A DNA stretch of 64,000 nt, taken from positions 48,071,213 through 48,135,212 of the forward strand of contig NC_065531.1 of NCBI RefSeq assembly GCF_020184175.1, in the 5' to 3' direction. Positions 27,181 to 62,550 of the stretch are shown here, piece by piece (position 1 is the first letter of the stretch; each line of letters opens with the position of its first letter). The stretch is from Aphis gossypii. Taxonomy: Eukaryota > Arthropoda > Insecta > Hemiptera > Aphididae. The translations under genes were made by a program, and so were the position numbers. A model generated the notes under the pieces. It saw nothing but the letters and a program-made list of their open reading frames with translations. It had not been told where the DNA came from and made no database searches.

Positions 27181-29199
27181 TACTTTCCTATATGACTGCA
27201 TCGAAATTACATGCCAAAAAAAGAAAGATGTTGCCCAATAACCTACTAGTACATACCTACGTATAGTATTGTGTAAAAAACGGATACACAATTTTTTGCA
27301 CATAAGTACTAAAGTATTCATATTATTTTTATATTCATCAGTTTTCCATCTTAAATTTAAATGTTGTTTTTTTGGATATTAGCCAACTTTGAACCGCAAT
27401 TATAACACGCGATTATTTGTCTTATTTGTCAATCTAATTATAATATTTTTAATTTAAAAATTGTCACTATATGTACAGATGTAATCCCTTTTGCTGAATA
27501 TTAAATTTAAATATGTTGTTAAAATAATATATAGCATGAAATTCTATGTGAGAATTTGAGAATATATTAAGATGATTGTAACTACAATTCTGAATATGAT
27601 GGCCAATGGTTAGTGGGTTAGGTAACCTAACCTATATAGTTTTAAAATAAGATAAAAAAGTGAAATCCAATAATATCATGTTATATACATACAAAGTGAA
27701 TATAATACACTATTGTTTATTGAATTTGCATGATTTTAATCGAAATTGTAATTAAGTAAATTAAAAAATGATATTAAAACATAATTTTGCGACTATAATA
27801 CGTACAATAACATCCCAAAGGCAAAATAGCTACAGCTATTTGCCATAATATGTAGATGTTAAAGTTATTAGTATAAGAAGAAAATAAATTACATTTTTAA
27901 TTGTAATTTTTTTGTTCATTGTCGACATTATCAATAGGTACTTTTATCTGTCAATATAACATATTTTCATTAATTTTTTTTATCATAATGAATTGTTTAG
28001 TTTTTAGTTTTTGGGCTTCCCCTCATCAAAAATAAAAAATAAAATGCATCCTGCTTACGTTTTATGTATATAATGTAATATATGTTTAATACAATGTATT
28101 ATAATATTTAAAGGGAATGAAATATCTATATTATTATAATTTCACAACTCATCCCTATAATATGTTTTACGATAGTTTCGGAAAACTACACGTCTTTTAA
28201 AGCTGTAAAAAATTGAATCTAATAATACTGCAGTCATGCAATATTTATAACGTTCAAATAATTAAAATAAATACCCACCCCATCTTAAACTATTTTATAT
28301 ATTACACATTTTAGTATACCTATAAATTATATGCATAATATGTATGTATATATAGGTTAGTAAAATACAAATGATATAAATTGTATCGCTATTTGCATCT
28401 CTCTAGATATCGTCACATATATAATATAAGTATATATATAGTATATATTTACGACCATTTGTTTTTTGTAAAACATTTTAACGTAAGAATATGTGATGAA
28501 ATACTTATTTGTACTACGTAAGATATAACCTATAACCGTCGTTACTCTAGATATAATATTAACACAGACCAAAAATAAAGAAACACAGTAATAAAAACAT
28601 TTGTTTGGTAAGATTAAATGTATATATAAAATAAATCGTATAGATATATACTATATATAAGAGTAAGTACTAATATATAGTATATATATTATATATATAT
28701 ATGGAATTTGTATAGAAATATATAGTTTGATGAATTTATATATATTATATATACCTATAGTTACTATACGGTGATACATATGCATTTCGACAATTAATCG
28801 AGCCATTTTCAGCTCAGTAAGTTCACTGCAGGACTTACAAAATAAATGCATTGAGCCATTGAACATATAATATAATATATACTAATGCACGTATATATAA
28901 TATAATATGGAATATATATAAAGCATACCTGGCAAGGCTATAATATATATATATGTAATACGTGTAAGCATAATAGTATGTATAATATATATATATATAT
29001 AAGTATTTAATAGGCAGGTATACCAATTAAATATAATATAACCACATCACATTATAGTATAATATATATATCTCGCGGGTATACCATACACCATATAGCA
29101 CGCTTGCAAATCATAGTCAAATGAACACGGATGCAGAGTGGCAACGTTCCACTATAGCTATTATACATCTCTAACGTATAATAGGCGTATAAACAGTTA

Positions 29200-29728
29200 T
29201 GTATAAGTAGATATATTATACATGTACAGTGCATATATGATAATATATATAATAATATGTACAAACAGACATTCGCGGGATGTGTTGCGGCGGCGGTGGC
29301 GGAACGCGCTCGTGACAATGTTTATACCTCTCACTCGTCCAGTGTATATATATATACGTATAGGTATAAGCGTGTTAACGGTTTGCAGTGTCGGCGTGGA
29401 AGCAGGGTGGTGGGTATATGATGGGGTTTGTGGGTGGGCGGGTGCGGGTTGGCGGTAAACGAGAGAGGTGAGAGAAAAAAAACAACAATAAATACATACG
29501 TATACGCGAAACGCAAACAAACGGACGTTACGGCAGCGGAGCGGGATAACTTCGTCGTAGCTGCAGGGTGACGGATATAAGGGCGGGTATGTGTATATGT
29601 GTGTGTGTGTGTGTGTGCGTGCGCTCGGGGGTTGGGTGTCGCTGTATATCCGACCGGGCGGCGGGGAGATAAAAAGCGACGGCGTTATCGAGGAGAGGGT
29701 TGGAGGGGGTGTCGTGGAGTTAAAAATG

Positions 29729-29761
<33 letters not shown>

Positions 29762-30690
29762 ATGCCATCGGCGGCGCGGGGTACGGATGGGGCAGCGACG
29801 GTGGCGACGGCTGTGCCGCCGGTGGTGAGATGAACGAGTGGCGGAGGCGACGGGGCACTCGCGATCGCTCGCGCGCGCGCGCGATCGTGTGTCGCGCCTG
29901 GCGGATGGAACATATCTTCCGGACGAATGAGCGCGGCGTTCTATATCGATCTGGGCGCCGGCACGCGATTGGCGGACGGGCGGCGCTCCGGTCCCACCCC
30001 CCACCGCGTTCCGACCGACCCCGAAAAATATTTTACACACGCACCGCCGCCGAATCCCGCGGTAGTGCCCGCCGCGTACGCTAATCCCTTGCTCCCTCAT
30101 CCCCCTCCCGATCACCACCACCACAGACGCCGCAGCGGCAATCGTCTCCCGCCGCCGCCGAGCGCGCGCGGGAACCAGGCGATGGAACACACGGTGACTT
30201 CGTCGGTCGCGGCGCACACGTTACCGAACCGCGCGGCCACTCGAAACGCATCACACGCTGCACGCGGCTCTCGTCCGGCAGCACGACGCGATTACGTAGT
30301 TATACGAAAATATATTGTACGCGATATTCAATTTTACCTGTATAATTCAGTTATTTTCTTCTTCTTTTTTTTTTTTTTATGTACGTGAAAATCAAAAATA
30401 GTTTTTTTCCGTCGAGTATATACCTAGTATAAGTTATTATTTTTTTCAAATTTTTTTTTTCGTTTTTTACGCGACTAAAATATACATATAAGTATATTAT
30501 AATATAATAATAATACATACCTATATACCTTCTGCAGTGATGATTAAATCGGATTGACCGTGGTAACCACACGTGAAAATCCACTAATATAATATACCTA
30601 TACATATATTATATTCGTTAATTCGGATTATATAACGTCATTCAGTGTGTGGATTTGCTTTTTTATTTGACTTCAACTGCACGTGAGTAA
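29200..30690 (+). promoter_or_regulatory. CpG-rich island, candidate ey promoter and first exon
   Basis: This is the most GC- and CpG-rich block of the window, strongest at about 29.78-30.29 kb with CGCGCG and GCGATCGC strings. It holds a TG run (29592-29616) and an ATT trinucleotide run (about 29729-29760). It lies 4.2 kb upstream of the first recognised ey coding exon. Downstream, TTCAGT initiator-like strings occur near 30346 and 30640, and a consensus donor GCAC|GTGAGT follows at 30682, so a short non-coding first exon ending there is possible. Overlapping open frames of up to 238 codons on both strands are low-complexity (His, Arg, Ile or Asn runs) and look non-coding. Confidence 0.35.
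29729..29760. repeat. (ATT)n microsatellite in the CpG-rich island
   Basis: About ten uninterrupted ATT units create Ile, Tyr or Asn runs in every overlapping open frame. This explains the long but meaningless frames of this island. Confidence 0.85.
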
Positions 30691-33600
30691 TAAATATCAT
30701 ATCAAATTATGTTATTCATTAAAATATCTAATAAGTATATCTATCTATATTGTATATAATATACAATATAGGTTTATATTTTTATACATCACGCTTATGA
30801 CTTATCAGCTGTTTTTTTAATTTTTTTAAATATTTACTCGAGACTGCTAGTATTTTAAATAATAAATTTGACTTTAACCCTTCGTTACTATTTATGGACC
30901 TCCTACAACTAAGTATACACATTTAATGTGAATAATAACGTAAATGGTATATTCTATAATATACTACGCATTATATACACAATATTTCACACAAATGATA
31001 TACATATACCTAATGTACGCATAAATCAACTATTTTACTTCACAATTCTATAAAATAAATAATGTATAACTACATTTATAACAGCGCTAGCCATAGATTG
31101 CGTGCCCATGTATTACACACTAATTTATTCTTATAGATACCTACCTACCTTTATATTCTTTATTCTATAGTTATATGTGTACTGATGTACCAATGTCATA
31201 TATTGTTATTAACCGGAACCTTTAAAATATATTATACTTATGCACATAATTTACATAATTATTAATATAAATATATTATATTTAGATCTAAATAACCTTA
31301 TTCTAACATTATAACCTATGTATAAACGGCGATCAAAACTATAACTAACTATGAGAATAATTTATAATTCAGTTACATTTACCACCTATTTTTTCCTCTT
31401 TATAATCTACAATTATACATATAATATAACATAATCTTTTAATTGCTGTTTATAAATAAAACAGAAGTTATATTTTTTAAATTTTATTTTTTCATGAAAA
31501 ATACAAATAGTATTAATACAAATGATGTTATTGAATTATATTTAATATTATAAATACAATTACCTTATTTTTCCCAACTTTTTGCATACATCGATTTCAT
31601 TTTATAGATTATAGCTTGGTAACTATTATATATTACACCCTTTGTAGCTTTGTACAATTTTACACATCCATAGTTATATAAATCCAAAAAATTCCCGTTC
31701 GGGAGCTAGAAGAAATTTTATCAATTTAATTTTTATAAGAAAAAAAATAAAAATTAGAGATCTTAGATATTTAAGATAATATACTTTAAAATGTATAGAG
31801 TTAAAATTAATTATTTCATCGTAAAATTGAATCCATGAACTGTTTTATTAAATACTATTAGTTATTAAATATCTATGTACAATTAGTATTCGTTCAAATA
31901 CTTTCATCATTCAGTATAATCATAGTAAACATATTAAATAGCTACTATATGTACCTACATCCAAAAATTATAATAGATATCTAATTAAAAAATAAGAATA
32001 TAGTAACTAATTAGAAATTAGATATATATATAAGACATAGATAGGTATTATTATATTAAAACAAAATTACACCAATATTATGAGCTTTTATCCAAAACCA
32101 ATAGGTAATTTTATAAAAATTTAGCCTACAAACTATATAGTTGTTTATAGCTTTTTAATTAATATAATTATATAGTATTTATATTTATATAGTTAATATA
32201 GTTAAATATTATAGAGCATAATATATAGATACTATTCAAACATTTTTGAAATGTTTAACTACATATAATATTTAAATTGTAAAACGATTGCCGAGAAAGT
32301 TTGTTTTACTACAATACATTTTTCGAAATTATACATCATTTTAATCTTTTAATTCATGATAATTTATGTAATGTATAAGTTATACATTCTATTTGAAACC
32401 GATGGTTTCAAATGAAATAATTATCTATTTTAAGTTTTTGTTTTGGACAATTTCCAACATAACTATATCTACCATATTTTTTTGTTTATTTTAGTGATTT
32501 TAAATTTTTTTTAATGTTAATGAATTACCTAAATAATACTCATTAAGCTAACTTATCTATGTCACGACACATATTCATTATTATTTATTACATTATTGGT
32601 ATTAAGTTTAAAAACAACAAAATAACTAAAATTATAAAACTTAATAATTGTTTTCTAAATAAATATTTATATTACATATACCCCTTATTATGGCCATATA
32701 GGAAACATAAATTTTATAATCTTGCCAATCTTGAAATATTATTTTAGAAATATGTTTTGAAAAAATAAATTATAAAACAATAGTTAACTAAAAGAATATT
32801 GAATTATAATTAGTATATCCGATTATACCTAATAATTAAATAAATAGATATAGTATATTATACATATAAATATTATAATATCTAATAAATTCAATACTTA
32901 AAAATATAATATATTGTTAATTAAAATTATTAATAAAATAAAATAATATAAGTAAAAAATCTAGTAAATACGTTTTATAGATTTTAAATCTTGAAAGGAA
33001 CAGTCAAATATAATATATACCCTAGTCCCCAATAGATACTTACCAAGCATATCCTTTTGTTTATAAATATGTAAATACCACTAAAGTAAATTCATTTGTT
33101 TAATGTTATAACAAAATTTTACACTTTGTTGTAGTAATTATTTATATTATATTTTATAAATCAAAAAGTTTTATTATATGTATAAAGGGTAAAAAGGGGG
33201 AAAAAATTTGTTTTTTTATTAATCTTTTAACTATATAATAACTGCGAGGAAAAGAGAGGTAATTAAAAACACAGTAATCACGCAGAGCAATAACAAAAAT
33301 AAAAACATAGTTTAAATAAATAAAAAAGAAGGTGGTTAAATGCTATATTATATATACCTACAGGAAGTCAATTACAATTAGCGTCATCATTCGTGAGGGT
33401 TAAATGTGTATTTCTCTTAAAGCGGGGGTGTGTTTTTATATTATTTCATTAATAGCTGCCCCCAAAGCGAGTATCGCGTTACATGTAGTGTATATATATT
33501 TATATATTGAAATGTGAGAAAAATGAGTGGATATAGGTACATAAATATATACTTATAATACACATCGTATGCATCGTTTGTATATTGCGCAATATATTTT

Positions 33601-34857
33601 AAATATTTGTATATATATAATATGGATACGATACACGGCCCAAGTCCTTTTATACGCTGCGCCACTTGTGTAGATAGGTATATAACATGACACACGCTAA
33701 TAATGTTGTACTATATATACTGTTATTATTATTATTATTTTCTTTTTCAACCCCGGCTGAAGTGTGCTCGAGGGGTTCCAAAGTGGTCGAATTATATCAT
33801 ACATATATATGTGTATATGAATGATATCGTTTCAACAGAAATGGCCGTGCTCGAGTGGCCTTCGCTATATTATGTATATTGTTAGTATTACTATTATTAG
33901 TAGTAGTATTACTATATACATAAATACTCCGTAACAAATTAGCTCCAGAAACTACTTAAATATAGGTGATAAACCACCCTATAAGTAATATAATGTTTAT
34001 ATAAAAGCACCTATGGCGTTACAATGTTTTAAAACGTGCTAAACCGCGCTATAAAAAACGTATTTATAGTGGTAATAGGAAAGTACATCATGGTGATATC
34101 TATATATACTATATTATAAGTAAACTAATCAATGATGTGATGATTATTGGAATAAAATAATTGCCAAAAATATCATATTCCTATATTGAGCATTTCTATA
34201 ATTTGATTTTTTTTTTCGCATACACGATATTTGCATTCATACAACAATATATAAGTATGTATATTTCTCAAAGCTGGGCAATATACTTTAATATAACTTT
34301 TCGAGAATAAATTAGCGTATAGACAGTTAAATAGATCACTCGTGTAGTAATCAATGAATAATAAGTTTTAAAATCTTAAATATTGTTTTTTGCATATAGA
34401 CATATAGTATAGACTTTAGATTTTGTATATGTGCATATTTCTTTATTTTAATTTCTATATAACTTCCGATCCCTAATTATTATAATGTGATGTACAGCCC
34501 TAACTAAATTATATCTACAATATAATATATAATATCAGTAGATATAGGTTCATACATATTATATATTATTACCGCGGTTACGGGTTTATGCCGATATGCA
34601 TAATATAACAAACACGTTTTCGGGCTTCCGGGCGGAAAGTCTAATCCCGTCACCATATTTACTAGTACAATATACATTATTACACACACACTACAATACT
34701 ATGAATGCACTATATCTGATGATATATTATATCATATATATATAGATATATATTATGTAAACATAACTTATGCTTTAAATCTTATTACATCGTGTAGAAA
34801 TTATTATAATGTGTTATACATACCTCTTAAATCAACATTTTCGATCAATTGTTCCAG
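30691..34857 (+). other. AT-rich DNA upstream of the first ey coding exon
   Basis: If the candidate first exon near 30.68 kb is real, this is the first ey intron; otherwise it is 5' flanking DNA. It is strongly AT-rich with a modest complex patch at 33.42-33.70 kb and no recognisable coding or RNA feature. Confidence 0.5.
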
Positions 34858-34870
34858 AAATCCTTCAAGC

Positions 34871-54477
<19,607 letters not shown>

Positions 54478-57400
54478 GTAAGACATTATTAACAATATTT
54501 ATGATGGTTATGCGTAACAGCATTAAGCTGTTGTGCTTTAATTAGTTTTCTTTTATGAGTGTTTTTACTCGTAAAGTTTATGCGTGTTAGGCAAGCCGAC
54601 AGTAAGATTTTCATACAAATATTATGTTTATAAGTATACAGTATATATAAATATAACATTGCATATATTATAATGGGTTATTCAGTGCAGTTTGAGAATA
54701 CAACTATCATATTAGCATGTATAATATACAGGCATACAGATACATCGAGATATTGTAATATAATAATGCCGTTATTTTATTTAATGCTAATAAATAATAA
54801 TGATGTTTTACTCCTATAAAATAAATGAAGATTATATATTTTGTGTAACACAACATTACGATATGGTATTAACTATTAATGAATCTATTACACATAAATT
54901 GTTTACTGTTAGTATGACAATGTATATAGTTTAAACTTTAAAGCACTTTTATAAAATTGATATTGAAACTTTTGAACCCTAATAATGGTGTATCTTATTT
55001 ATTAAATAATTTAATTCAGTTTAAACTTTAACGTTTCATCCTTAATTTAAAGTTGAAAAAAGTAGTACTGTCGTTTACACTATAGAAATTATTCCATTAT
55101 TTGGAATATAATATTGCGTATAAACCTTGAATTTAAACATAACTTATTAAACAAACGCATTTTAAAAAGCAGATATAGATATTATATACCATTTACTTTC
55201 TAAATTAATTATAAAACAAAACAATTTGTAATTTATTTCTTTGTCTGAAATTATATTCTAACACCAAGGATTAGGACTCAATCATTCATTAAATAATGAT
55301 TATGTAATAAAAATGATTAGCTGAAAGAAACAAAGTAGTAATTATACGTCATTTTGTAAACATATCTCTTACTACAAAAATAATTTAATACCGTTCATTT
55401 ATTCTACTTATGTGTTTATATTCGTAGGTATATACATATCTGTTACAAAATACATATTATATGAACTTACAATCACAATATTGGTGAATACATTATACAT
55501 TTACACCACATTGACATGTCCACGAGATTCTTTATTATTAAAACAGCATGTATTTTAATATAAATAAATTGATAAAAAAATCTTTTACAACTGTTGGACC
55601 AACACTTAAATATTATTCATACCTATAACCTATGGCTAATACGTATTTAGTAAATAAGAATCTTCATTTCACCATATCTTATGGGCGGGGTCATCGCGAT
55701 GATAATATTGGGGTTATACAAGGGGGCACCGACGCCACCGCGCCTTTCTATATACGTAAAATTCCCCGGTCGGTATTTTTTATTTATTTATTTTTATTAT
55801 TATTCTACCCAACTAACGTGCGCTTACATGGATACGCACGCGGTTGGTATGGATATATATTAAAAAAAAAAAAAAGAAAAAAACCTATACCGGCTCCACA
55901 CTGAAACAAGAAAATATTGTATCAAAGCGAAAACGGAACTGTGGACGGGCACAGAGGGGTTATTATATTTAGATAAAGGGATTGCCGGTGGACGGGTGTG
56001 CGGTAGCATTACCGCAAAAAGGGTTTTCAGGCTCCTCCAAACGGTAACCATATTAAATTTTGCTGTAGCGCGGAATTCCGGTTTCAGCGTCGAAACAATA
56101 TGCGTACATATATATACGCTGCAAATAAACGGCGGAATGCCAGCAGCCGGGCGGCCATCGCGCACCACGGCAGCAGTGGCGCCCCAAAATTTTACGCATA
56201 TATATTTAATATAAGAGAGATAATATTACAAGCTCGAAATAATATATCTAGCCACGTGTACAAAATACATATTATATTATTTTATTATTATATGTACATA
56301 ATTCATATATTATTATGACTACGTTTTGAAAAATGCCTGCAAACATTAGAAAAAATATTATATTAAACGTTTAAAACTTTTCTATAACTTTGCTACGTGT
56401 ATTATAGATACACACCACACACTACACATATAAGTAAAAACATTATATTTTATTTAAAAAACCCATTTCATGATGTAGAAAAGTAAAAATTATAAAATCC
56501 TTTGCAATATATACTTACACATATACACGATAACAATTACAAATCTTTATAAATTATGCATTTTCTACATACATTTATTTGTTACTTCGATTTCGATTCT
56601 TCAAAACGCAAAAATAGTGATTTATTTTAATTTAAATTATTCATTATAGTTATTCAATTATACATGCTTACTAGAAATTATTATCGCATTGGAAAAAGTA
56701 TATTTGGTGGAGTCGAGTTAAGATAAAGCATACAAAATATTAAATATTCTTAACTTCGTTAAGTGACTGAAGCATATGCTTAGACGCTTAGTTATATAGC
56801 TATGTTTGTTATATCTAGTTAAACCATGTAGGGATTGTGGTTTAATATCACGCACGCATTAGTGAATATCTATACTTATAATTGTACGATACTTTCATCG
56901 ACTTAACAAATCACGTACGGCTGTATACATACACGAAAGACTTATTGTTAGTAACAGAATACAAATATGTACTTCAAAACTATCGAAGCGCAATAGTAGT
57001 AGGTAATATTTTAAAAAGAAAAAAATGTTTGGAAAGTTGTTATAACAACTATAGGGCCGTCAAGAGAGGAGAGAATCCTTACAAAGTATATATTGTATAT
57101 ATAGGTAATATATTTACATATATACGTCTTATAGAATATATCAATAGGTGCAAGGTGGGTACCTACTACCCATACATACATAACAAAATATACCTACTAG
57201 TATTGTAAAGCCACATATGGGTATACATATAGGTATGTTGTGATATATATGTTATTTTACACGGTGTAGGTACCTACTCTGCGGCACAGGCCATTTTGAT
57301 TGCGCGTGATGTATCTTATTTTTCTCGTTGTTCGCGGTGGTAAATAACACGCGGATGAATATAAAGACCGGGTGCACACGTCCGTATACGTATACATTAT

Positions 57401-59589
57401 ATCAAATAATATATTATGAATATAACGTATATTATGTACATAATATAGCCACCGTGTTATATTATATTAATATGCGGACCCCGCACGCGGTATTGAATTG
57501 ACGACGCGGTCTATCCTTCTCTCCCTCCATACCTCCGACACTCTCACTCTGGCATATGCACTTATGTATTTTCAAAAACCCACCGACGTCCATTTAGCTG
57601 TAAATAATTTGCTTTGAGCCCTTCGCATGACGTGCGTGTGCCGCGCGCAGCTGAACGAATGACGTGTTATCATCGCGGTCCTTCGTCAGTTTCATGCACC
57701 TCTTTTCTTGTATACTTATTTATATTTATAAAAAACGTGACGAATGTCATTTGTATTAATATTATATTTAGTAAAAAAAAATGTAAAACCTTAAAATATA
57801 CACATGTCTGAGCGCGCGCGCAAGCTATAACGCTGCTGGTTAAATATTATATATTACCTGGATAATACGTATCTCTTCATTTTATCCAAAAATCATATTG
57901 AATTAATATTATAAAGGGGATCCGTACCATTATAGGATTTCGATACGGTTTGTATTTCAAAAGGTATATAAATACACGTGTAAACGTGTTATGAGATACA
58001 CTAATACCGGTATTTAGTAATTGTGGTATTTAATTAAATCCTGAACGGGTATTACTACTGCAAAGTTTGAAAATGCGATCATGCTTAACGCATTGAACCG
58101 TTATCACTCGTAATTTTTTGTGTTGGGTTCGGAATTTACTATAATAGCTTTCAGTGCTCCCCTGTATAAAGTACACATTATACTCAACTTTTACAGAATA
58201 GGTAAACATTTATTAAAATGTATTTTAATTATATTATTCTCAAAAGGTTTTATCATGCCAAATTTAGGTCACGGTCGTATAATTATATACCAACTATATA
58301 CCTACATAAACACTATAATATAGGGTTGTGAATTATATGAATTAAAAAAATTATTAAATACCCAATACCCATGTATTTTAACATTCAAATTAGAAATTTA
58401 ATTTTTATTTTTAACTATTTTTAACCTTGAAATTTGCAAATAAAATTTCTTTAACATTTTTAATATTTTAATAAATATATATATTTTTTAATTTTAAAAA
58501 ATAGTGTACGTACTATAAAAAAATTTAAATAGTATTCTAAATTATAACACATCATTTTACATAATATGTATTATTGCATCATTTAAATTATTGATTTGAG
58601 TTGAAAAATAACAATAAAAAGCATTACTTATATAATATCTTTTGTAGAAATTTTAGTTCAAATTTAAGTGCAAGATAAAATTAATATTTGAATAGATGAT
58701 AATGAACGAAATAAAACCCGCTACTATTTACTTATGTGTAAATTACCTAAAAAAAAAACTCCATACGTCAATTTTAATTAAATAATAGTATTTTTTTAAA
58801 ATAGTAAGCAATAAGCTTAAATTTTCAAATATTAAAAATAAATTATTTTTTGACAGCTATATACTATTATAATGTTAAACAAATATGTATACTCACTATT
58901 CGATATTACCATTAGTTTCTAACAATATTTAGTATTATAGGTACCAAATAAAAACACGGAAATCCACTTATTATGTATATGTGCTTATAAAAATAATTTT
59001 ATACAATAGATATACTAAAATTACAGATTTCAAATCTTCCATATAACATAATATATTAAAAAGGGTTTGTTACTTCAACAAATCAGTCGTCTGTTAAAGT
59101 TTAAAGCGTGTTTATGAACCAAGGAATTACTGTTCTTAGCATTTACTTGAGATTTTATAGCTGAAGAGATAATTGTGTTCTGACGTGTTTGTACGCAAAC
59201 TTTAATAATATCAACAACAGCTCATGTTTTTAATAACGGAAACTTTCGTAGTCAACAACTTTTAGTGTCGATTTAAGTTGATTAGACTTCTCTTTAATAA
59301 AAAAATAAATAAACCACCACTATCTTCTGAATCAATTATAGGTTTTTAAATATTATTTTTAACAAAAAATTATGAATTATATTTTATATATAAATTTAAT
59401 GTATTACCTTTAATTACATTCAAATACATTTAATTTTGAATTTAATATTTTGTATTACTTAGTAGATACTCGTATTTAGTTCTTGTTATTGACTATTACG
59501 CAAAGTATTACCTTGATTAGTATAATGTATTAACTCAAAAAATATCACTTATTAGACGATTTCAAATTTATGTTTACTGATATGATAAG

Positions 59590-59889
59590 GAAGGGTGTAC
59601 CCAAAGGGAGGCTAATGGGTGTAAGCCCCCTAAATATTTGGCTCCTAATATTTTGAAAATTTTACTAGGTATTGACTTTAAATTATGATATAAAAATTAT
59701 CAATTATCGAAATTGAAACACTAGATATAACATACAAAACTAACAAAATTAGTCAGTAAAAGATCGTGCACAATCTCTGTTATTTCTGTACATATTTAAA
59801 AAAAATTTTAAATACATAAATACTACTAATATTTGAAAAAAAATTAATTTGATACACCCCCTTCCCCAAAAAAAATCTTGAATCCACCC
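59590..59889. mobile_element. probable MITE, boundaries approximate
   Basis: Sequences near the two ends are inverted and similar (GGGTGTACCCAAAGG on the left, complement of right GGGTGGATTCAAG). Near-identical flanks ATGATAAG (59582-59589) and TTGATAAG (59890-59897) could be an 8-base target duplication. The inverted match is imperfect and G-rich, so exact ends are uncertain. Confidence 0.4.
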
Positions 59890-62546
59890 TTGATAAGTAA
59901 TTTGATTTAGGAAAAAAATAATAAATCTAATTGATAAACAAAAATAATTACGTTCAATATTCACAATAGTAGGTATTTATACATATATGTATATAGATTA
60001 TAGACATTAGGCCTAGGTACGTGTAACGAAAGGTAAATGTATCATAAGTCATGTAAAAAAATATATACGCAGGATAGAAATGCGGAAACGGTTTTTGTTA
60101 TGACTTTGTAGCATTTGTCGACTTCGATAAACCCTACCACCAACATCCTCGGAAGTAAATTTACATAATCACCTTGTACATTATGTATGTTCGTCTCGCG
60201 TGAGAAAACGCGACATTCTATACGTATATAGCCATATATTACATTTGTCACGGTGTTTACCTGTTTTATTCCAATTTTCTAGAGACTTCCGTTTTCCATA
60301 TACCTACAGAAACATTTTGAAAAATTTAAATTTTTCCTAAACTATATATACTTATAACTAATTTAATATATTTATTTTTCTATTATTGATATATTATTTT
60401 TTCTGTAACAAAACCATGATAAAATGTAATTTAATGGGGGAAAAATGTAAATATATTAGTTTGACAGACGACAAAAACTATCATTTAATGATACTTTGTA
60501 TTTCTAAAACAAACTGAATGTTATTAAATAATAAATTGGCAACTTAAAATCGCGTAATTATTAATTTAAAAAAAAAATAAGTGTAAATGTCCATAATATA
60601 TTCTAAATGAATAGTAATGTATGATATACCTACATACATTTACTTTTTTCCCTGAAATATTATAAAGGTTAAATTTGCTGGAAACCAAATATTCTTCGAT
60701 TATAATTTGTCCATTTAAAAAATATTTAAATGTAATGATAAATGATAAATTTGTTTAAGATCTTTTATTTTTTAAATGTGCAACTTATATCGATGATACC
60801 TAGAGGTATAACTAATGTGTTCATGTAATATTATTGTATGTGGTTTTTTGCAATGTCATATGTATATACTATTATATCGTATAATTCATTCAGTATACAT
60901 GTACTAGGTTTAAATATTGTATATATAGGTAATTTAAAGTGATGCGGTGACGCCGCAGTAGTATAGCTGATTAATCACGTTAAAATAATTTAGTATACCT
61001 ACACGTGTAAAGTGTATATACCATCTATATTATATAATCACTATAATTACCGTTTATTTCAGTGAAAAGTTCACGTGAACCATCCGTAAATTAATACCGT
61101 ATAGTATACTATATATATTATAATACATGTCATCGCACGTATTATATGTAGGTACAGTATTAAATATTATATACCTACAATATTAAGCATGTTCATCGTA
61201 CACTCGTATTAGTTATAATATCCAGTGGTGCGGCGCAGAAAATGTTTTAAACCGAACAAGCGACATAACACAATGGTTGACGTGCCCCCCCTAAAAAAAA
61301 AAATTACGAAAAAACAAAGTGTATATAAAACGTAACTTTCTGAATTTGACAATTCGTTTAAAAATAATTACGTCTCGTTTATTTTTGCCAACCGAGTGCG
61401 AGAGAGAAAGAAAGAGAGTGAATTAGAGAGAGAGGAGAAAGCGTGCTCGCGTGCGACAGCGGTGGCGACCGTTTTGCGCGGGAAATCTTTTACGGTTTGC
61501 TGGCCTCAGGCGCCGAAAAGGGTAACGTTGTTGCAGTTATTTAACGGGATATTCCTGTTTGTGACATGCTTTTGTAATACCAGAGAGACAGAGTAAGAGA
61601 GAAAGAGACCCTGCGCTTTAATCCGATTAAAAATTATCAAAAGCCGTTGCCTCGCGGCTTTCCCGGAAAACAATTTAAATTGCGCCTACACAACCGTCTC
61701 ATAGTCCCTTGTCTCCGCCCCGACTTCTGAAGCGACGGCGCAGCACTCGTGATGATATTATATGTATACACAATAATAATGTATGTATATATATATATGT
61801 GTGTGTGTGTGCATTGGCCAGAGCCTGCGCGTCACAAACTTTGTTCAACATCAAATATTATAATTTTTCGAATTGCACTCTTTATAGTTTCAAATCACGC
61901 ATATGATATAATATATATAATATACAGACTATACAGATAATATAAAATATATTATAGTGTTGTGCATATAACGACTAGGTAGTAATGCAGCTATACTATA
62001 ACACTTTATAAATACACTCTTAAAACTTATTTTAGCTAATGAATACAACTCATGCATAAGAAATAGCGTCGTAAAATGTATTATATCGTGTACGGTTCAC
62101 TGTGCAAGTTTTTTTTATAAACCACTGACGACTATACGCAGTTCTCTAGCAGGAAAAACAATTTCATAAATATTACACATTGCACGTAAAATTCAATTGT
62201 TCCTGTACCAAATCGTATCGCGTATATATACTATATATAAATATAGTATAATATATTATTATACATATTAAATTATAATCGATTGATTACTTAAGGACGC
62301 GTAATAATACTAAATATACAGTAGCGACGCGCGTGCTCGAGTGCGATTTCTTTGCCTGCTTATACCGCTGCACAATAATATAAATAATAATAGTTAAAAT
62401 AATAATAAAATGTATATTTTATATTATAAAAGACCTCTTGTCGCCAGAGCCGTCATCGTTATTGTTTCGACGACCACGACTGCACAGCACGCGTTGCATT
62501 TCAACGACGCGCACCGCGAATCTCATGAACATTAACGAAATAATAT

Positions 62547-62550
<4 letters not shown>

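Larger units (their letters stand above)
24778..29199. other. AT-rich DNA, no gene seen
   Basis: Apart from the two possible repeat fragments listed separately, this is AT-rich sequence. TA microsatellites become dense at 28.3-29.1 kb just before the CpG-rich island. The frames there encode Tyr/Ile-rich strings only. Confidence 0.55.

Noticed and set aside
29197..30388. Long overlapping open frames (up to 238 codons) on both strands
   Set aside because: They are driven by ATT, TG and CG repeats, give Ile, Asn, Arg and His runs, overlap each other in most frames and contain no domain.
61216..61300. CAGTGGTGCGGCGCAG and a run of C resembling a hAT end
   Set aside because: No inverted partner end or target duplication was found within reach.
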